From positions 434,001 through 498,000 of the forward strand of contig CAWBYP010000004.1 of the NCBI GenBank assembly GCA_963793005.1: a DNA stretch of 64,000 nt, in the 5' to 3' direction. The stretch's first letter is position 1. Each line of letters opens with the position of its first letter. Below are positions 54,413 to 62,432 of the stretch, piece after piece. The stretch comes from RPQJ01 sp963793005. Its GTDB lineage: Bacteria; Pseudomonadota; Gammaproteobacteria; Steroidobacterales; Steroidobacteraceae. Below the pieces are notes generated by a model. The model saw only the letters and a list, made by a program, of their open reading frames with translations, did no database searches and was not told where the DNA came from. The translations under genes and the position numbers were made by a program.

Positions 54413-55900
54413 TCAGGCGACGCTGACGGTCGGCACAAAGTCCGACGTGTCGGTCGATGCGTAATTGAACGTGACGTCTTTCCAGGTCATCAGTGCGGCA
54501 GCAAGCGGCTTGCAGGTCTTCGCGGCCGTCGCGAGGATCTCCGGACCCTCGTTCTTGATGTCGCGTCCCTCGTTGCGCGCGAGGACCATGGTTTCCAGCG
54601 CAACCCGGTTGGCCGTGGCCCCTGCCTGGATGCCGTCCGGGTGTCCGATCGTGCCGCCGCCGAACTGCAGCACCACGTCGTCGCCGAACAGGTCGATGAG
54701 CTGGTGCATCTGGCCGGCGTGGATGCCGCCCGAGGCGACCGGCATGACCTTGCGCAGCCCCGCCCAGTCCTGGTCGAAGAACAGGCCGCGCGGGAAATCC
54801 TGTTTCGTGTACGAGTCGCGGCACACGTTGTAGTAGCCCTGCACCGTCATCGGGTCGCCCTCGAGCTTGCCGACCGCGGTGCCTGCGTGCAGGTGATCGA
54901 CGCCCGCGAGCCTGAGCCACTTGGCGATCACACGGAACGACACGCCGTGGTTCTTCTGCCGCGTGTAGGTGCCGTGGCCCGCGCGATGCATGTGCAGGAT
55001 CATGTCGTTGTCGCGTGCCCAGTTCGACATCGACTGGATCGCGGTCCAGCCGATGACCAGGTCGACCATTACGATCACCGAACCGAGTTCCTTTGCGAAC
55101 TCAGCGCGCCGGTACATTTCCTCCATCGTGCCGGCGGTGATGTTCATGTAGTGGCCCTTGATCTCGCCGCTCGACGCCTGCGCCTTCATGACGGCCTCCA
55201 TGCAGAAGCCGAATCGATCCCGCCAGTGCATGAAGGGTTGCGAGTTGATGTTCTCGTCGTCCTTGGTGAAATCGAGCCCGCCGAGCAGGCCCTCGTAGAC
55301 GACACGACCGTAGTTCTTTCCGGAGAGCCCCAGCTTTGGCTTGATCGTCGCGCCGAGCAGCGGCCGGCCGTACTTGTCGAGGCGTTCGCGTTCGACAACG
55401 ATTCCGGTCGGCGGTCCGCGGAAGGTCTTCACGTACGCCGCCGGGAAACGCATGTCCTCGAGGCGCGCGGCCTTCAACGGCTTGAAGCTGAAGACATTGC
55501 CGATGATCGACGCAGTCAGGTTCGCGATCGAGCCTTCCTCGAACAGGTCGAGCTCGTATGCGATCCAGGCAAAGTACTGGCCTTCGATGCCGGGAACCGG
55601 CTGCACCTCGTATGCCTTGGCGCGATAGTTCTCGCAGGCCGTGAGTCGGTCGGTCCATACCACGGTCCAGGTCGCAGTCGAGGACTCTCCCGCGACGGCT
55701 GCCGCGGCTTCCTCCGGGTCAACGCCCTCCTGGGGCGTAATGCGGAACACGGCGATCAGGTCCGTGTCTTTCGGCACGTAGCCGGCGACCCAGTACCCCA
55801 TTTCCTTGTATTTCAGGACCCCCGCCTGGTAGCGGGTTGCCGTATTGCCGGTAGTGCGCTGGTCATTGCCCGCGCCGTGAAAGCTGGCCGTATCTGGCAT
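54413..55900 (-). CDS. cbbL: RuBisCO large subunit, form IC (red type)
   Basis: ATG 55900, with GGAG eight bases upstream. The 495-residue protein begins with the red-type N-terminus TRYQAGVLKYKEMGYW. Active-site residues are present: substrate Lys in TIKPKLGL, carbamylated Lys213 with metal-binding Asp215/Glu216 in GGLDFTKDDEN, His in HMHRAGHGTYTR and loop-6 Lys in GTAVGKLEG. It carboxylates RuBP. First gene of the cbb operon; CbbR is divergent and a palindromic site lies between. Confidence 0.97.
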   Translation of the reverse strand: MPDTASFHGAGNDQRTTGNTATRYQAGVLKYKEMGYWVAGYVPKDTDLIAVFRITPQEGVDPEEAAAAVAGESSTATWTVVWTDRLTACENYRAKAYEVQPVPGIEGQYFAWIAYELDLFEEGSIANLTASIIGNVFSFKPLKAARLEDMRFPAAYVKTFRGPPTGIVVERERLDKYGRPLLGATIKPKLGLSGKNYGRVVYEGLLGGLDFTKDDENINSQPFMHWRDRFGFCMEAVMKAQASSGEIKGHYMNITAGTMEEMYRRAEFAKELGSVIVMVDLVIGWTAIQSMSNWARDNDMILHMHRAGHGTYTRQKNHGVSFRVIAKWLRLAGVDHLHAGTAVGKLEGDPMTVQGYYNVCRDSYTKQDFPRGLFFDQDWAGLRKVMPVASGGIHAGQMHQLIDLFGDDVVLQFGGGTIGHPDGIQAGATANRVALETMVLARNEGRDIKNEGPEILATAAKTCKPLAAALMTWKDVTFNYASTDTSDFVPTVSVA

Positions 55901-55966
55901 CGAACAGTCTCCTGGCCGCAGGATTCGCGGCCCCGAATCCAATGTAATTTGACCCATCGGTAATTG

Positions 55967-55999
55967 ATACTTAGTATTTATTGCTCTTACGATAAGTAT
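55967..55999. promoter_or_regulatory. Probable CbbR operator in the cbbL-cbbR intergenic region
   Basis: An AT-rich inverted repeat ATACTTA ... TAAGTAT (arms 55967-55973 and 55993-55999) lies between the divergent genes, just upstream of cbbR. LysR regulators bind such T-N11-A dyads, usually autoregulating while activating the divergent operon. Confidence 0.6.
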
Positions 56000-56004
56000 T
56001 CCTA

Positions 56005-56982
56005 ATGGATCCGAGACACCTCAGCCTGCGCCAACTCGAGGTCCTGAAAGCCGTCTCGGACGCGGGCTCGATGGCCGCTGCGGCACGAACGCTGTTCATG
56101 ACCGGCCCCGCGGTCACGCAGCAGATCCAGCAGCTGGAGAAGGCCCTGGGAGCGCCTGCTTTCAACCGGATCGGACGACGGCTCCAAATGACGGCCGCCG
56201 GTGAACGCGCGCTGGCGGCCGCGAATGACGTGCACTCTCGACTCGTAGCCCTGGCGAAAGACATGGACGCGCTCGGCAAGCGCGATGACGGCACGCTGCA
56301 CCTCGGCATCCTCGCGACCGGCACGCACATCCTGCCGCCACTGCTCGCTGAATTCCGCAGGCGTGCTCCCGGCATCGCGGTCCACATGGCGGTTTCGACC
56401 CGTGCCGAGCTGGCGCGGCGGGTGAAAGACGGCGAGGTGGACATCGCGCTGATGGGCCGCGGGCCCGAAGCGCTGGCTGAAGGAGCCAGGCCGGGTGGTG
56501 ACTCGCTTGCGCGCGAGCCGTTTGCCAGCAATCCGCACGTTGTGATCGCCTGGCCGGAGCACCCGCTCGCAGGTGAACGTGGCATTCCTCCCATCGAGCT
56601 ACGTCACGAGTGCGTCGTCCAGCGCGAACCGGGATCCGGCACCCGCGCGATGCTGGACAACTTCCTCGGCATGCATCGCATCGCGCCGCGCGAGAGGATC
56701 ACCGTCAGCGGCAACGAGATGGCGAAGCATGCGGTGATGAGCCAGCTCGGGATCAGCCTTACGTCTGCGCACACGCTGTTCCTGGAACTGAAGACCGGTG
56801 CGCTGGTGCGGCTCGATGTCGAGCACACGCCGATCGTCCGAACCTGGTACGTAGTGCACCACCCGGAGCGCTGGCTGCCACCGGCCGCGGCGGCCTTTCG
56901 CGAGTACCTGCTCGACGAAGGCGCCCGCATGGTGGAATCCGAGACACGCCAGCTGCTCGACGCCGGCCTCGACGGCGCATGA
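56005..56982 (+). CDS. cbbR: LysR-family regulator CbbR
   Basis: 325 residues: N-terminal winged HTH (LSLRQLEVLKAVSDAGSMAA; TGPAVTQQIQQLEKALG) and a periplasmic-binding-like effector domain. Position, divergent from cbbL with an operator dyad between, identifies it as CbbR, which senses metabolites such as NADPH or RuBP and activates the cbb genes. Confidence 0.92.
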   Translation: MDPRHLSLRQLEVLKAVSDAGSMAAAARTLFMTGPAVTQQIQQLEKALGAPAFNRIGRRLQMTAAGERALAAANDVHSRLVALAKDMDALGKRDDGTLHLGILATGTHILPPLLAEFRRRAPGIAVHMAVSTRAELARRVKDGEVDIALMGRGPEALAEGARPGGDSLAREPFASNPHVVIAWPEHPLAGERGIPPIELRHECVVQREPGSGTRAMLDNFLGMHRIAPRERITVSGNEMAKHAVMSQLGISLTSAHTLFLELKTGALVRLDVEHTPIVRTWYVVHHPERWLPPAAAAFREYLLDEGARMVESETRQLLDAGLDGA

Positions 56983-57028
56983 ACGCCGGCGCGAATGCGG
57001 CACGCAGGTACCGCGGTTCCTGCCTGCG

Positions 57029-57859
57029 CTAGACCGCGAGCCAGGACACGAGATCGCCGATCACCCGGTCTTTCTCGGGCTCGTTGTAGATCTCGTGGTA
57101 CAGGCCGTTGTAGATCCGCATCGTGCGCCGCCTCTCCAGGCCCAGGTGCTGGTAGACGGGATGACACGAGGCGAGCGGCACGAGCTCGTCGGCCGAACCG
57201 TGCTGGATCAGCACCGGCAGGCGTAACTCATGCGCCCTCTGCCGCAGGCCGTGCATGGCCTCGAGGAGTTCCTCCACCGTGCGTGCCGGTATCGCACCGT
57301 GGAACACCATCGGATCGGACTCGTAGGCGCGAACCACGCTCGAATCGCGGCTGATTGCGCTGGCGGGAATCTTCATCACGCCGGCGTCCGGCCGGAGCGA
57401 CGAAAGCATCCGTACCGTCAGGCGCTTGAACATCGAAGGCTCCTCCGCGACTGCAAGCGCAGGTGCCGACAGGACCAATGCGCGCAGGGCATTCTCGTAC
57501 TTGAGCGCGCACGCCAGTGCGATCGCGCCACCCATGCTGTGACCCAGCAGGATGACTGGCAGCCCCGGGTGCTGCCGCTGCGCCCTGCCGAGAAACATGC
57601 CCAGGTCTGATACGACGTAGTCGAAACGCTCGATATTTGCCCGTGGACCAGCAGACCTGCCGTGACCACGGTGATCGAGCGCGTGGACGGCGAACTCCTT
57701 CTCCACCAGCCGGCTCGCCAGCTCGGAATATCGACCGCCGTGCTCACCGAGCCCGTGCGAGATGACGATCACCGCGCGCGCCGGGCCATCGGGCAGCCAC
57801 GCCTGGCCGTAGAGGTTCGTGTCACTGCAACCCGGGAAATCCATTTCTCGGTGGTTCAT
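57029..57859 (-). CDS. Monoacylglycerol lipase-like alpha/beta hydrolase
   Basis: ATG 57859 with AGGAG seven bases upstream; 276 residues, no signal peptide. Serine hydrolase triad: Ser in LLGHSMGGAIAL (GHSMGG), Asp in GSADELVP, His in GLYHEIYNEPEK, and oxyanion motif SHGLGEHGGRYS, all as in Hydrolase_4/lysophospholipases. Likely hydrolyses monoacylglycerol or lysophospholipids in the cytoplasm. Single gene. Confidence 0.87.
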   Translation of the reverse strand: MNHREMDFPGCSDTNLYGQAWLPDGPARAVIVISHGLGEHGGRYSELASRLVEKEFAVHALDHRGHGRSAGPRANIERFDYVVSDLGMFLGRAQRQHPGLPVILLGHSMGGAIALACALKYENALRALVLSAPALAVAEEPSMFKRLTVRMLSSLRPDAGVMKIPASAISRDSSVVRAYESDPMVFHGAIPARTVEELLEAMHGLRQRAHELRLPVLIQHGSADELVPLASCHPVYQHLGLERRRTMRIYNGLYHEIYNEPEKDRVIGDLVSWLAV

Positions 57860-57935
57860 CGACGACTCCTGACGCCCGTGGCCGCTGCCAGCGGGCATTT
57901 TGACCCCGGTCACGCACCATAGGGGTATTTTCTTA

Positions 57936-57957
57936 TTGCGAATGCTTCTCATTCGTA
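57936..57957. promoter_or_regulatory. Probable Fur box and promoter of the iron-uptake pair
   Basis: The dyad GAATG-CTTCT-CATTC within TTGCGAATGCTTCTCATTCG matches the Fur consensus half-sites, and TATATT right after it can serve as -10. It lies 40 bases before the cupredoxin gene, where iron-bound Fur would block transcription. Confidence 0.65.
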
Positions 57958-57996
57958 TATATTCCCGACCATCCAGCAACAACCACGGAACTCGAG

Positions 57997-58341
57997 ATGA
58001 AACGACTGACGCTGCCAGCCGCGCTCGCCGCAACCCTTGCGCTCGCCGCCCTAGTGCATCCGGTGGCGCAGGCTGCGCCCCCCGAATTCAAGCTAGTCAT
58101 CAAGGATCACAGGTTCACGCCGACGGAACTCGAAGTGCCAGCGGGCCAGAAGATCCGGCTGGTGGTCGAGAACCAGGACCCTACGCCCGAAGAGTTCGAG
58201 AGCTACGACCTGAACCGCGAAAAGATCGTGGCAGGCAACGGAAAGATCGTGCTGTTCGTTGGCCCCCTCAAGCCTGGCAAGTACGAGTTCTTCGGCGAAT
58301 TCAACATGGCCACCGCCCGCGGCTGGCTGGTGGCGAAGTAA
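57997..58341 (+). CDS. Periplasmic cupredoxin-domain protein of an iron-uptake system
   Basis: 114 residues: signal peptide (ALAATLALAALVHPVAQAA) and a single cupredoxin-like beta-barrel (FKLVIKDHRFTPTELEVPAG; GPLKPGKYEFFGEF). The type-1 copper Cys is missing, as in EfeO/FTR1-linked cupredoxin domains that deliver iron. Three bases separate it from the FTR1 gene. Confidence 0.85.
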   Translation: MKRLTLPAALAATLALAALVHPVAQAAPPEFKLVIKDHRFTPTELEVPAGQKIRLVVENQDPTPEEFESYDLNREKIVAGNGKIVLFVGPLKPGKYEFFGEFNMATARGWLVAK

Positions 58342-58344
58342 GTC

Positions 58345-59889
58345 ATGCTCGGCTCTACCGTCATCGTATTTCGTGAAGTGCTCGAGGCCGCCCTGGTCAT
58401 CGGCATCGTGCTCGCCGCAACGCGAGGTCTTGCCGGAAGTCGCGCCTGGGTCAGCGGAGGCGTGCTGGCGGGAGTCTTCCTTTCACTGCTCGTCGCTGGC
58501 GGCGCGGAATCCATCGCGGCGGCATTCGAGGGCATAGGCCAGGAAGTATTGAACGCGACGATCCTCGGGTTCGCGGTCCTGATGCTGGCATGGCACAGCG
58601 TGTGGATGCAGAAACACGGCGCCGAAATCGCCCGCGAAATGAAATCGGTCGGCCATGACGTGCGCACCGGCGCCCGGCCGCTGCGCATGCTCGCGCTGGT
58701 GGTCGGCCTCGCCGTGCTGCGCGAAGGCTCGGAAGTGGTCCTGTTCCTCCATGGCATCGCCGCCGGCGGCGCCGACTCCCGCACCCTGCTCCTGGGCTCG
58801 ATGCTCGGCCTGGCAGCGGGTGTCGCCGCCGGCGCGTTGATGTACTTCGGCCTGCTGCGCATCCCTGCGCACAGGCTGTTCGCGGTCACCGGCTGGATGA
58901 TCATCCTGCTGGCAGCCGGAATGGCGGGCCAGTCCGCCGCGTTCCTGGTGCAGGCCGGCCTGCTGCCAGGGCTGGTGGACCCGTTGTGGGACAGTTCATC
59001 CTGGCTGCCAGAGCACGGCGCGATCGGGCAACTGCTGCATGTGCTGGTCGGTTACGACGACCGTCCGAGCGCTACGCAGCTGCTGGCGTTTGCGACGACG
59101 CTGGTGGGCATCGTGATGCTGTCCCGCATCGTCAATCGTCCTGCGTCGCGCATGCGGACCGCGACTGCGCTGCCGGTGGCGATCCTGGCGCTCGCACTCG
59201 CGGCGCACCCGACAGACTCGCAGGCGTCGCATGTCGTGTACTCGCCACTGGTCGAGGAAGGCGAGATTGCGGTCGAGCTGCGCGGTCATTACGACTTCGA
59301 CGACAGCAGCTCGATCGACGGCGCCCAATCCTACAAGGCCGAAGTAGAGTGGGCGCCGACCGCCTGGTGGCTCACCGAACTGCTGGTCAAGTACGAGCGC
59401 GCGCCGGGTGAGGACCTGGACGCTACAGAAATCGCGTCCGAGAACATCTTCCAGCTGACCGAGCAGGGCAAGTACTGGATGGACTTCGGCCTGCTCGCGG
59501 AATTCGTCTACTCGCTCGAAGATGGCGGAGCCAACGCCCTCGAGCTCGGACTGCTGGGCCAGAAGGACTTCGGCAAGAACGAAGTCCGGGTGAACCTGGT
59601 GTTCGAGCAGGCACTGGAGAGCGGCGCCGACCTCGAGATGGAGTACCGCTGGCAGTATCGTTACCGCCTCGACGAGCGTTTCGAGCCTGGCGTCGAGATG
59701 TACGGCGGCCTCGGCGAGTGGGGTGAGTTCGGATCCTTCGACGACCACGAGCAGCAACTCGGGCCCGCGATGTTCGGGAAGTTCCGCACCGCAAGTGGCG
59801 CCATCAAGTACGAACTCGGGCTGCTGTTCGGCTTGACGGACGAAACACCGGACACAACCGTGCGCTTTCTCCTCGAATACGAGTTCTGA
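58345..59889 (+). CDS. FTR1-family iron permease fused to a C-terminal outer-membrane-type beta-barrel
   Basis: 514 residues in one uninterrupted frame. Residues 1-269 are an FTR1/EfeU-like permease with seven membrane helices and both REXXE iron motifs (REVLE near residue 10; REGSE near 130). From Met270 a second signal-peptide-like stretch (TALPVAILALALAAHPTDSQA) is followed by about 220 residues of strand-rich sequence (AVELRGHYDFDD; DLEMEYRWQYRYRLDERFEP) ending FLLEYEF, the aromatic C-terminus of outer-membrane barrels. The permease takes up iron in the inner membrane; the barrel cannot stay joined unless cleaved or separately initiated at Met270. A lost stop codon or sequence error is possible. 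Confidence 0.85.
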   Translation: MLGSTVIVFREVLEAALVIGIVLAATRGLAGSRAWVSGGVLAGVFLSLLVAGGAESIAAAFEGIGQEVLNATILGFAVLMLAWHSVWMQKHGAEIAREMKSVGHDVRTGARPLRMLALVVGLAVLREGSEVVLFLHGIAAGGADSRTLLLGSMLGLAAGVAAGALMYFGLLRIPAHRLFAVTGWMIILLAAGMAGQSAAFLVQAGLLPGLVDPLWDSSSWLPEHGAIGQLLHVLVGYDDRPSATQLLAFATTLVGIVMLSRIVNRPASRMRTATALPVAILALALAAHPTDSQASHVVYSPLVEEGEIAVELRGHYDFDDSSSIDGAQSYKAEVEWAPTAWWLTELLVKYERAPGEDLDATEIASENIFQLTEQGKYWMDFGLLAEFVYSLEDGGANALELGLLGQKDFGKNEVRVNLVFEQALESGADLEMEYRWQYRYRLDERFEPGVEMYGGLGEWGEFGSFDDHEQQLGPAMFGKFRTASGAIKYELGLLFGLTDETPDTTVRFLLEYEF

Positions 59890-59914
59890 CCAGCCAGATA
59901 CGGGTTGCGACGAT

Positions 59915-60826
59915 TCAGGCGTCGCCGAAAGCGGCCAATGCGCGCTCGGCGACGACCTGTCCATGCTCCTGCACGAAGTGCCCGGCCTCGGGCAGCTCGA
60001 ACGGCACAGGGCAATCGCGGATGGTCTTCGCGAGCGCGTGCATCACCGGCGCGCCCAGCACCGGGTCCTGCATGCCGACCGCCATGAACGTGCGGCCCTT
60101 CCAGTCTGCGCGCAGGAACTGGGCCGCACGCAGTGAGTGGTCCACGCCCTCCATGTCCGGCGCGACCGGGACGATCGCCGGGAAACGGCGGGCGCCGGCA
60201 CGGTAGCGCGCGTCGGGAAATGGCGCAGCGTAGGCAGCCGCCTCCTCGTCCGACATCCCCGGCACCGACCGCTTCATCAGCCCGGCGAGACTGAAGTCCG
60301 GGTTCGACGCGACGTAAGCCTTCCACGCGTCGAATCCGGGGCCGGGTGAGCGGCCAATGCCGAGGCCGGTGTTCATTACGATCAGGCGATCGATTCGATC
60401 CGGGTATTCCATCGGCAGCGTGAGGCCGAGCAGCCCACCCCAGTCCTGCACCACGAGGGTCACGCGCTGGAGGTCCAGCTTTTCGATGAATCGCATCAGC
60501 ATCGAGCGGTGGAAATTGAAGGTGTAGACAGCATCGTCCAGCGGTTTGTCCGATCGACCGAAGCCGAGAAGGTCGGGCGCAACGACGCGATGACCGGCGG
60601 CCGTGAACACCGGGATCATCTTGCGGTACAGGTAGCACCAGGTCGGCTGACCGTGCAGGCATAGCACCGTGCGCCCGCTCGCTGGAACCGGTTGCTCGTC
60701 GAGGTAGTGCATTCGCAGTCCCTCGTATCCCGGGAGATCGTCGATGTAGTGCGGGGCAAATGCATAGCCCGGCAGCGCGGAAAACCGCTCATCGGGCGTC
60801 CTGAGAGCTTCGATCGTAACGGCCAT
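59915..60826 (-). CDS. Haloalkane dehalogenase, subfamily I (DhlA-like)
   Basis: ATG 60826 with GAGGAG upstream gives 303 residues. Close in layout to DhlA: HGQPTWCYLYRKMIPVF, nucleophile Asp and halide-binding Trp in LVVQDWGGLLGLTLPM, cap-domain Trp in FDAWKAYV and the catalytic His in EAGHFVQEHG. The enzyme hydrolyses carbon-halogen bonds of haloalkanes to alcohols with release of halide. Substrate here is unknown and some relatives have other hydrolase roles. Single gene. Confidence 0.87.
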   Translation of the reverse strand: MAVTIEALRTPDERFSALPGYAFAPHYIDDLPGYEGLRMHYLDEQPVPASGRTVLCLHGQPTWCYLYRKMIPVFTAAGHRVVAPDLLGFGRSDKPLDDAVYTFNFHRSMLMRFIEKLDLQRVTLVVQDWGGLLGLTLPMEYPDRIDRLIVMNTGLGIGRSPGPGFDAWKAYVASNPDFSLAGLMKRSVPGMSDEEAAAYAAPFPDARYRAGARRFPAIVPVAPDMEGVDHSLRAAQFLRADWKGRTFMAVGMQDPVLGAPVMHALAKTIRDCPVPFELPEAGHFVQEHGQVVAERALAAFGDA

Positions 60827-60851
60827 GTTCGTCTCCTCGTTTGCGGCGATC

Positions 60852-61763
60852 TCAGGGCGCTTCGTCCCGGTGCAGGTCGTCGTCGTCCATCGCCAGCGGA
60901 TCGCCCAGTGGCTCGAGGTGCGTGAATACGGTGACCGGCGGCAGCGCACGCCGGATGTCAGCCTCGATGCGCTCCAACTCGTCGTGGCCTCGCTGCACGG
61001 GCCACTCGGGCGGGACCAGCACGTGCAGCGACACGAACCTCCGCGCTCCGGCCTGCCGGGTCCTGAGCGCGTGGTACTCGATGCCACGGGACGCGTAGCG
61101 GTCGAGAACCTGCCTCAGCACCTGGACCTCATCGGCCGGCAACGAGGTGTCCATCAGCCCCGCCACCGACGCCATCACGATGCGGCTGCCGGTCCATACG
61201 ATATTGGCGGCCACCGCGATCGCGACCAACGGATCCAAGTGGGTCCAGCCCGTCACGGCGACCGCGACCACACCCACCAGTACACCGGCGGACGTCCAGA
61301 CATCGGTAAGCAGGTGGTGGGCGCTGGCATGCAGCGTCACCGAGCGGTGTACGCGCGCCGCGCGCAGCAGCACCAGCGCAACGCCCAGATTCACCAGCGC
61401 CGCTGCCACCGAAACCGCGAGGCCCAGGCCCACCTGCTCCAGGGCGCGCGGATGCAGCAGGCGATCTACGGCGGCGACCGCGATGCTGATCGCGGCAATG
61501 ACGATCAGCGTACCCTCCACGCCTGCGGAAAAGTACTCAGCCTTGCCGTGACCGTAAGGGTGATCCTCGTCGGGCGGCCGGGCAGCGATGCTCAGCATCG
61601 CGAGCGCCATCAGCGCGCCGGCGAGATTCACCAGCGACTCGAGCGCGTCGGATAGCAGGCCGACGGAACCGGTGAGCTGCCACGCTGTCGTCTTCAGCAG
61701 CATCGTGACGATCGCCGCTGCGATCGACAGCCATGCGAAGCGGGTGAGCGAGGCCGGCTTCAT
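60852..61763 (-). CDS. Cation diffusion facilitator metal transporter
   Basis: 303 residues from ATG 61763 (a TTG three bases upstream is also open). Six membrane helices; metal-site motifs VGLLSDALESLVNLAGA (helix 2) and HLLTDVWTSAGVLVG (helix 5), with a cytoplasmic C-terminal domain (HVLVPPEWPVQRGHDELERI). Members export Zn2+, Fe2+ or Cd2+ in exchange for protons. It starts 85 bases upstream of the dehalogenase on the same strand. Confidence 0.9.
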   Translation of the reverse strand: MKPASLTRFAWLSIAAAIVTMLLKTTAWQLTGSVGLLSDALESLVNLAGALMALAMLSIAARPPDEDHPYGHGKAEYFSAGVEGTLIVIAAISIAVAAVDRLLHPRALEQVGLGLAVSVAAALVNLGVALVLLRAARVHRSVTLHASAHHLLTDVWTSAGVLVGVVAVAVTGWTHLDPLVAIAVAANIVWTGSRIVMASVAGLMDTSLPADEVQVLRQVLDRYASRGIEYHALRTRQAGARRFVSLHVLVPPEWPVQRGHDELERIEADIRRALPPVTVFTHLEPLGDPLAMDDDDLHRDEAP

Positions 61764-61790
61764 CAAGGCTAGCTTACGTCAGGCCGGCGC

Positions 61791-61823
61791 CGGCCAGTCG
61801 CCGTCACCTGCGGCGACTGGCCG
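61791..61823. terminator. 13-base-pair hairpin
   Basis: CGGCCAGTCGCCG pairs perfectly with CGGCGACTGGCCG across a seven-base loop, 15 bases past the end of the upstream secreted-protein gene on the minus strand. Confidence 0.65.
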
Positions 61824-61838
61824 TGGCACGTCCAGGTG

Positions 61839-62306
61839 TCAGCCTGCCGCAGCTGGCTGCGGCGCGTGCCTGCAGGTGTAGGTGACGATCTCGAAGAAGA
61901 CACTGGCGGGCGGCGCGTCCATCCAGATCAGGTTGCGATCGTTGCGCGACGCCTTCTGCACCACGTCGCCCTGCAGGTCTGCGCCCGAGAAGGCTTCGTT
62001 CTTCGACATCGCGATCTTTCTCGAGCTGCAATCAACCCGGTACAGCGTCCGCGTCGACAGGAAAGTCTTGCCGGCCTTGGCGGCTGGCCTCGGAGCGGTG
62101 AAATTCTCCTTCACCTTGACCTGGATGGTCGTGCCGACCTGCTTGATGGAATTCGTCTTTACGAAGGCCACCTCGCTGTCGGAAGTCGCAACCGAATACC
62201 AGTTGTCGCCACCGGTGGCGGGCGCCTGCTGCGCAACGGCCATTCCGCAGCCGAAAATCACGGCCGCGACACCAGGGACGAGGAACGAAACGAAATTAGT
62301 CCGCAT
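61839..62306 (-). CDS. Secreted protein resembling surface-adhesin protein E domain
   Basis: AAGGAG eight bases upstream supports ATG 62306 over the ATG at 62327. The 155-residue product has a signal peptide (VPGVAAVIFGCGMAVAQ) and a beta-rich domain with NWYSVATSDSEVAFVKTNSI and TRTLYRVDCSSRKIAM. This pattern (lab-type 'W..v..t....y.d..si', 'v..y.vDC....') is that of the surface-adhesin E / DUF domain common in proteobacteria. Role unknown. Confidence 0.75.
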   Translation of the reverse strand: MRTNFVSFLVPGVAAVIFGCGMAVAQQAPATGGDNWYSVATSDSEVAFVKTNSIKQVGTTIQVKVKENFTAPRPAAKAGKTFLSTRTLYRVDCSSRKIAMSKNEAFSGADLQGDVVQKASRNDRNLIWMDAPPASVFFEIVTYTCRHAPQPAAAG

Positions 62307-62432
62307 CACGAGCACTCCTTGCGCCATTGAACGGCGTAGCCCCTAGAGTGTATGCCGACGGGCGACGTCGCGGCGAGACCCTTCTGGCCGCTCGGCGGGC
62401 GCGGCAGGTGCTGCTTGCCGTCTGCGGGAGCG

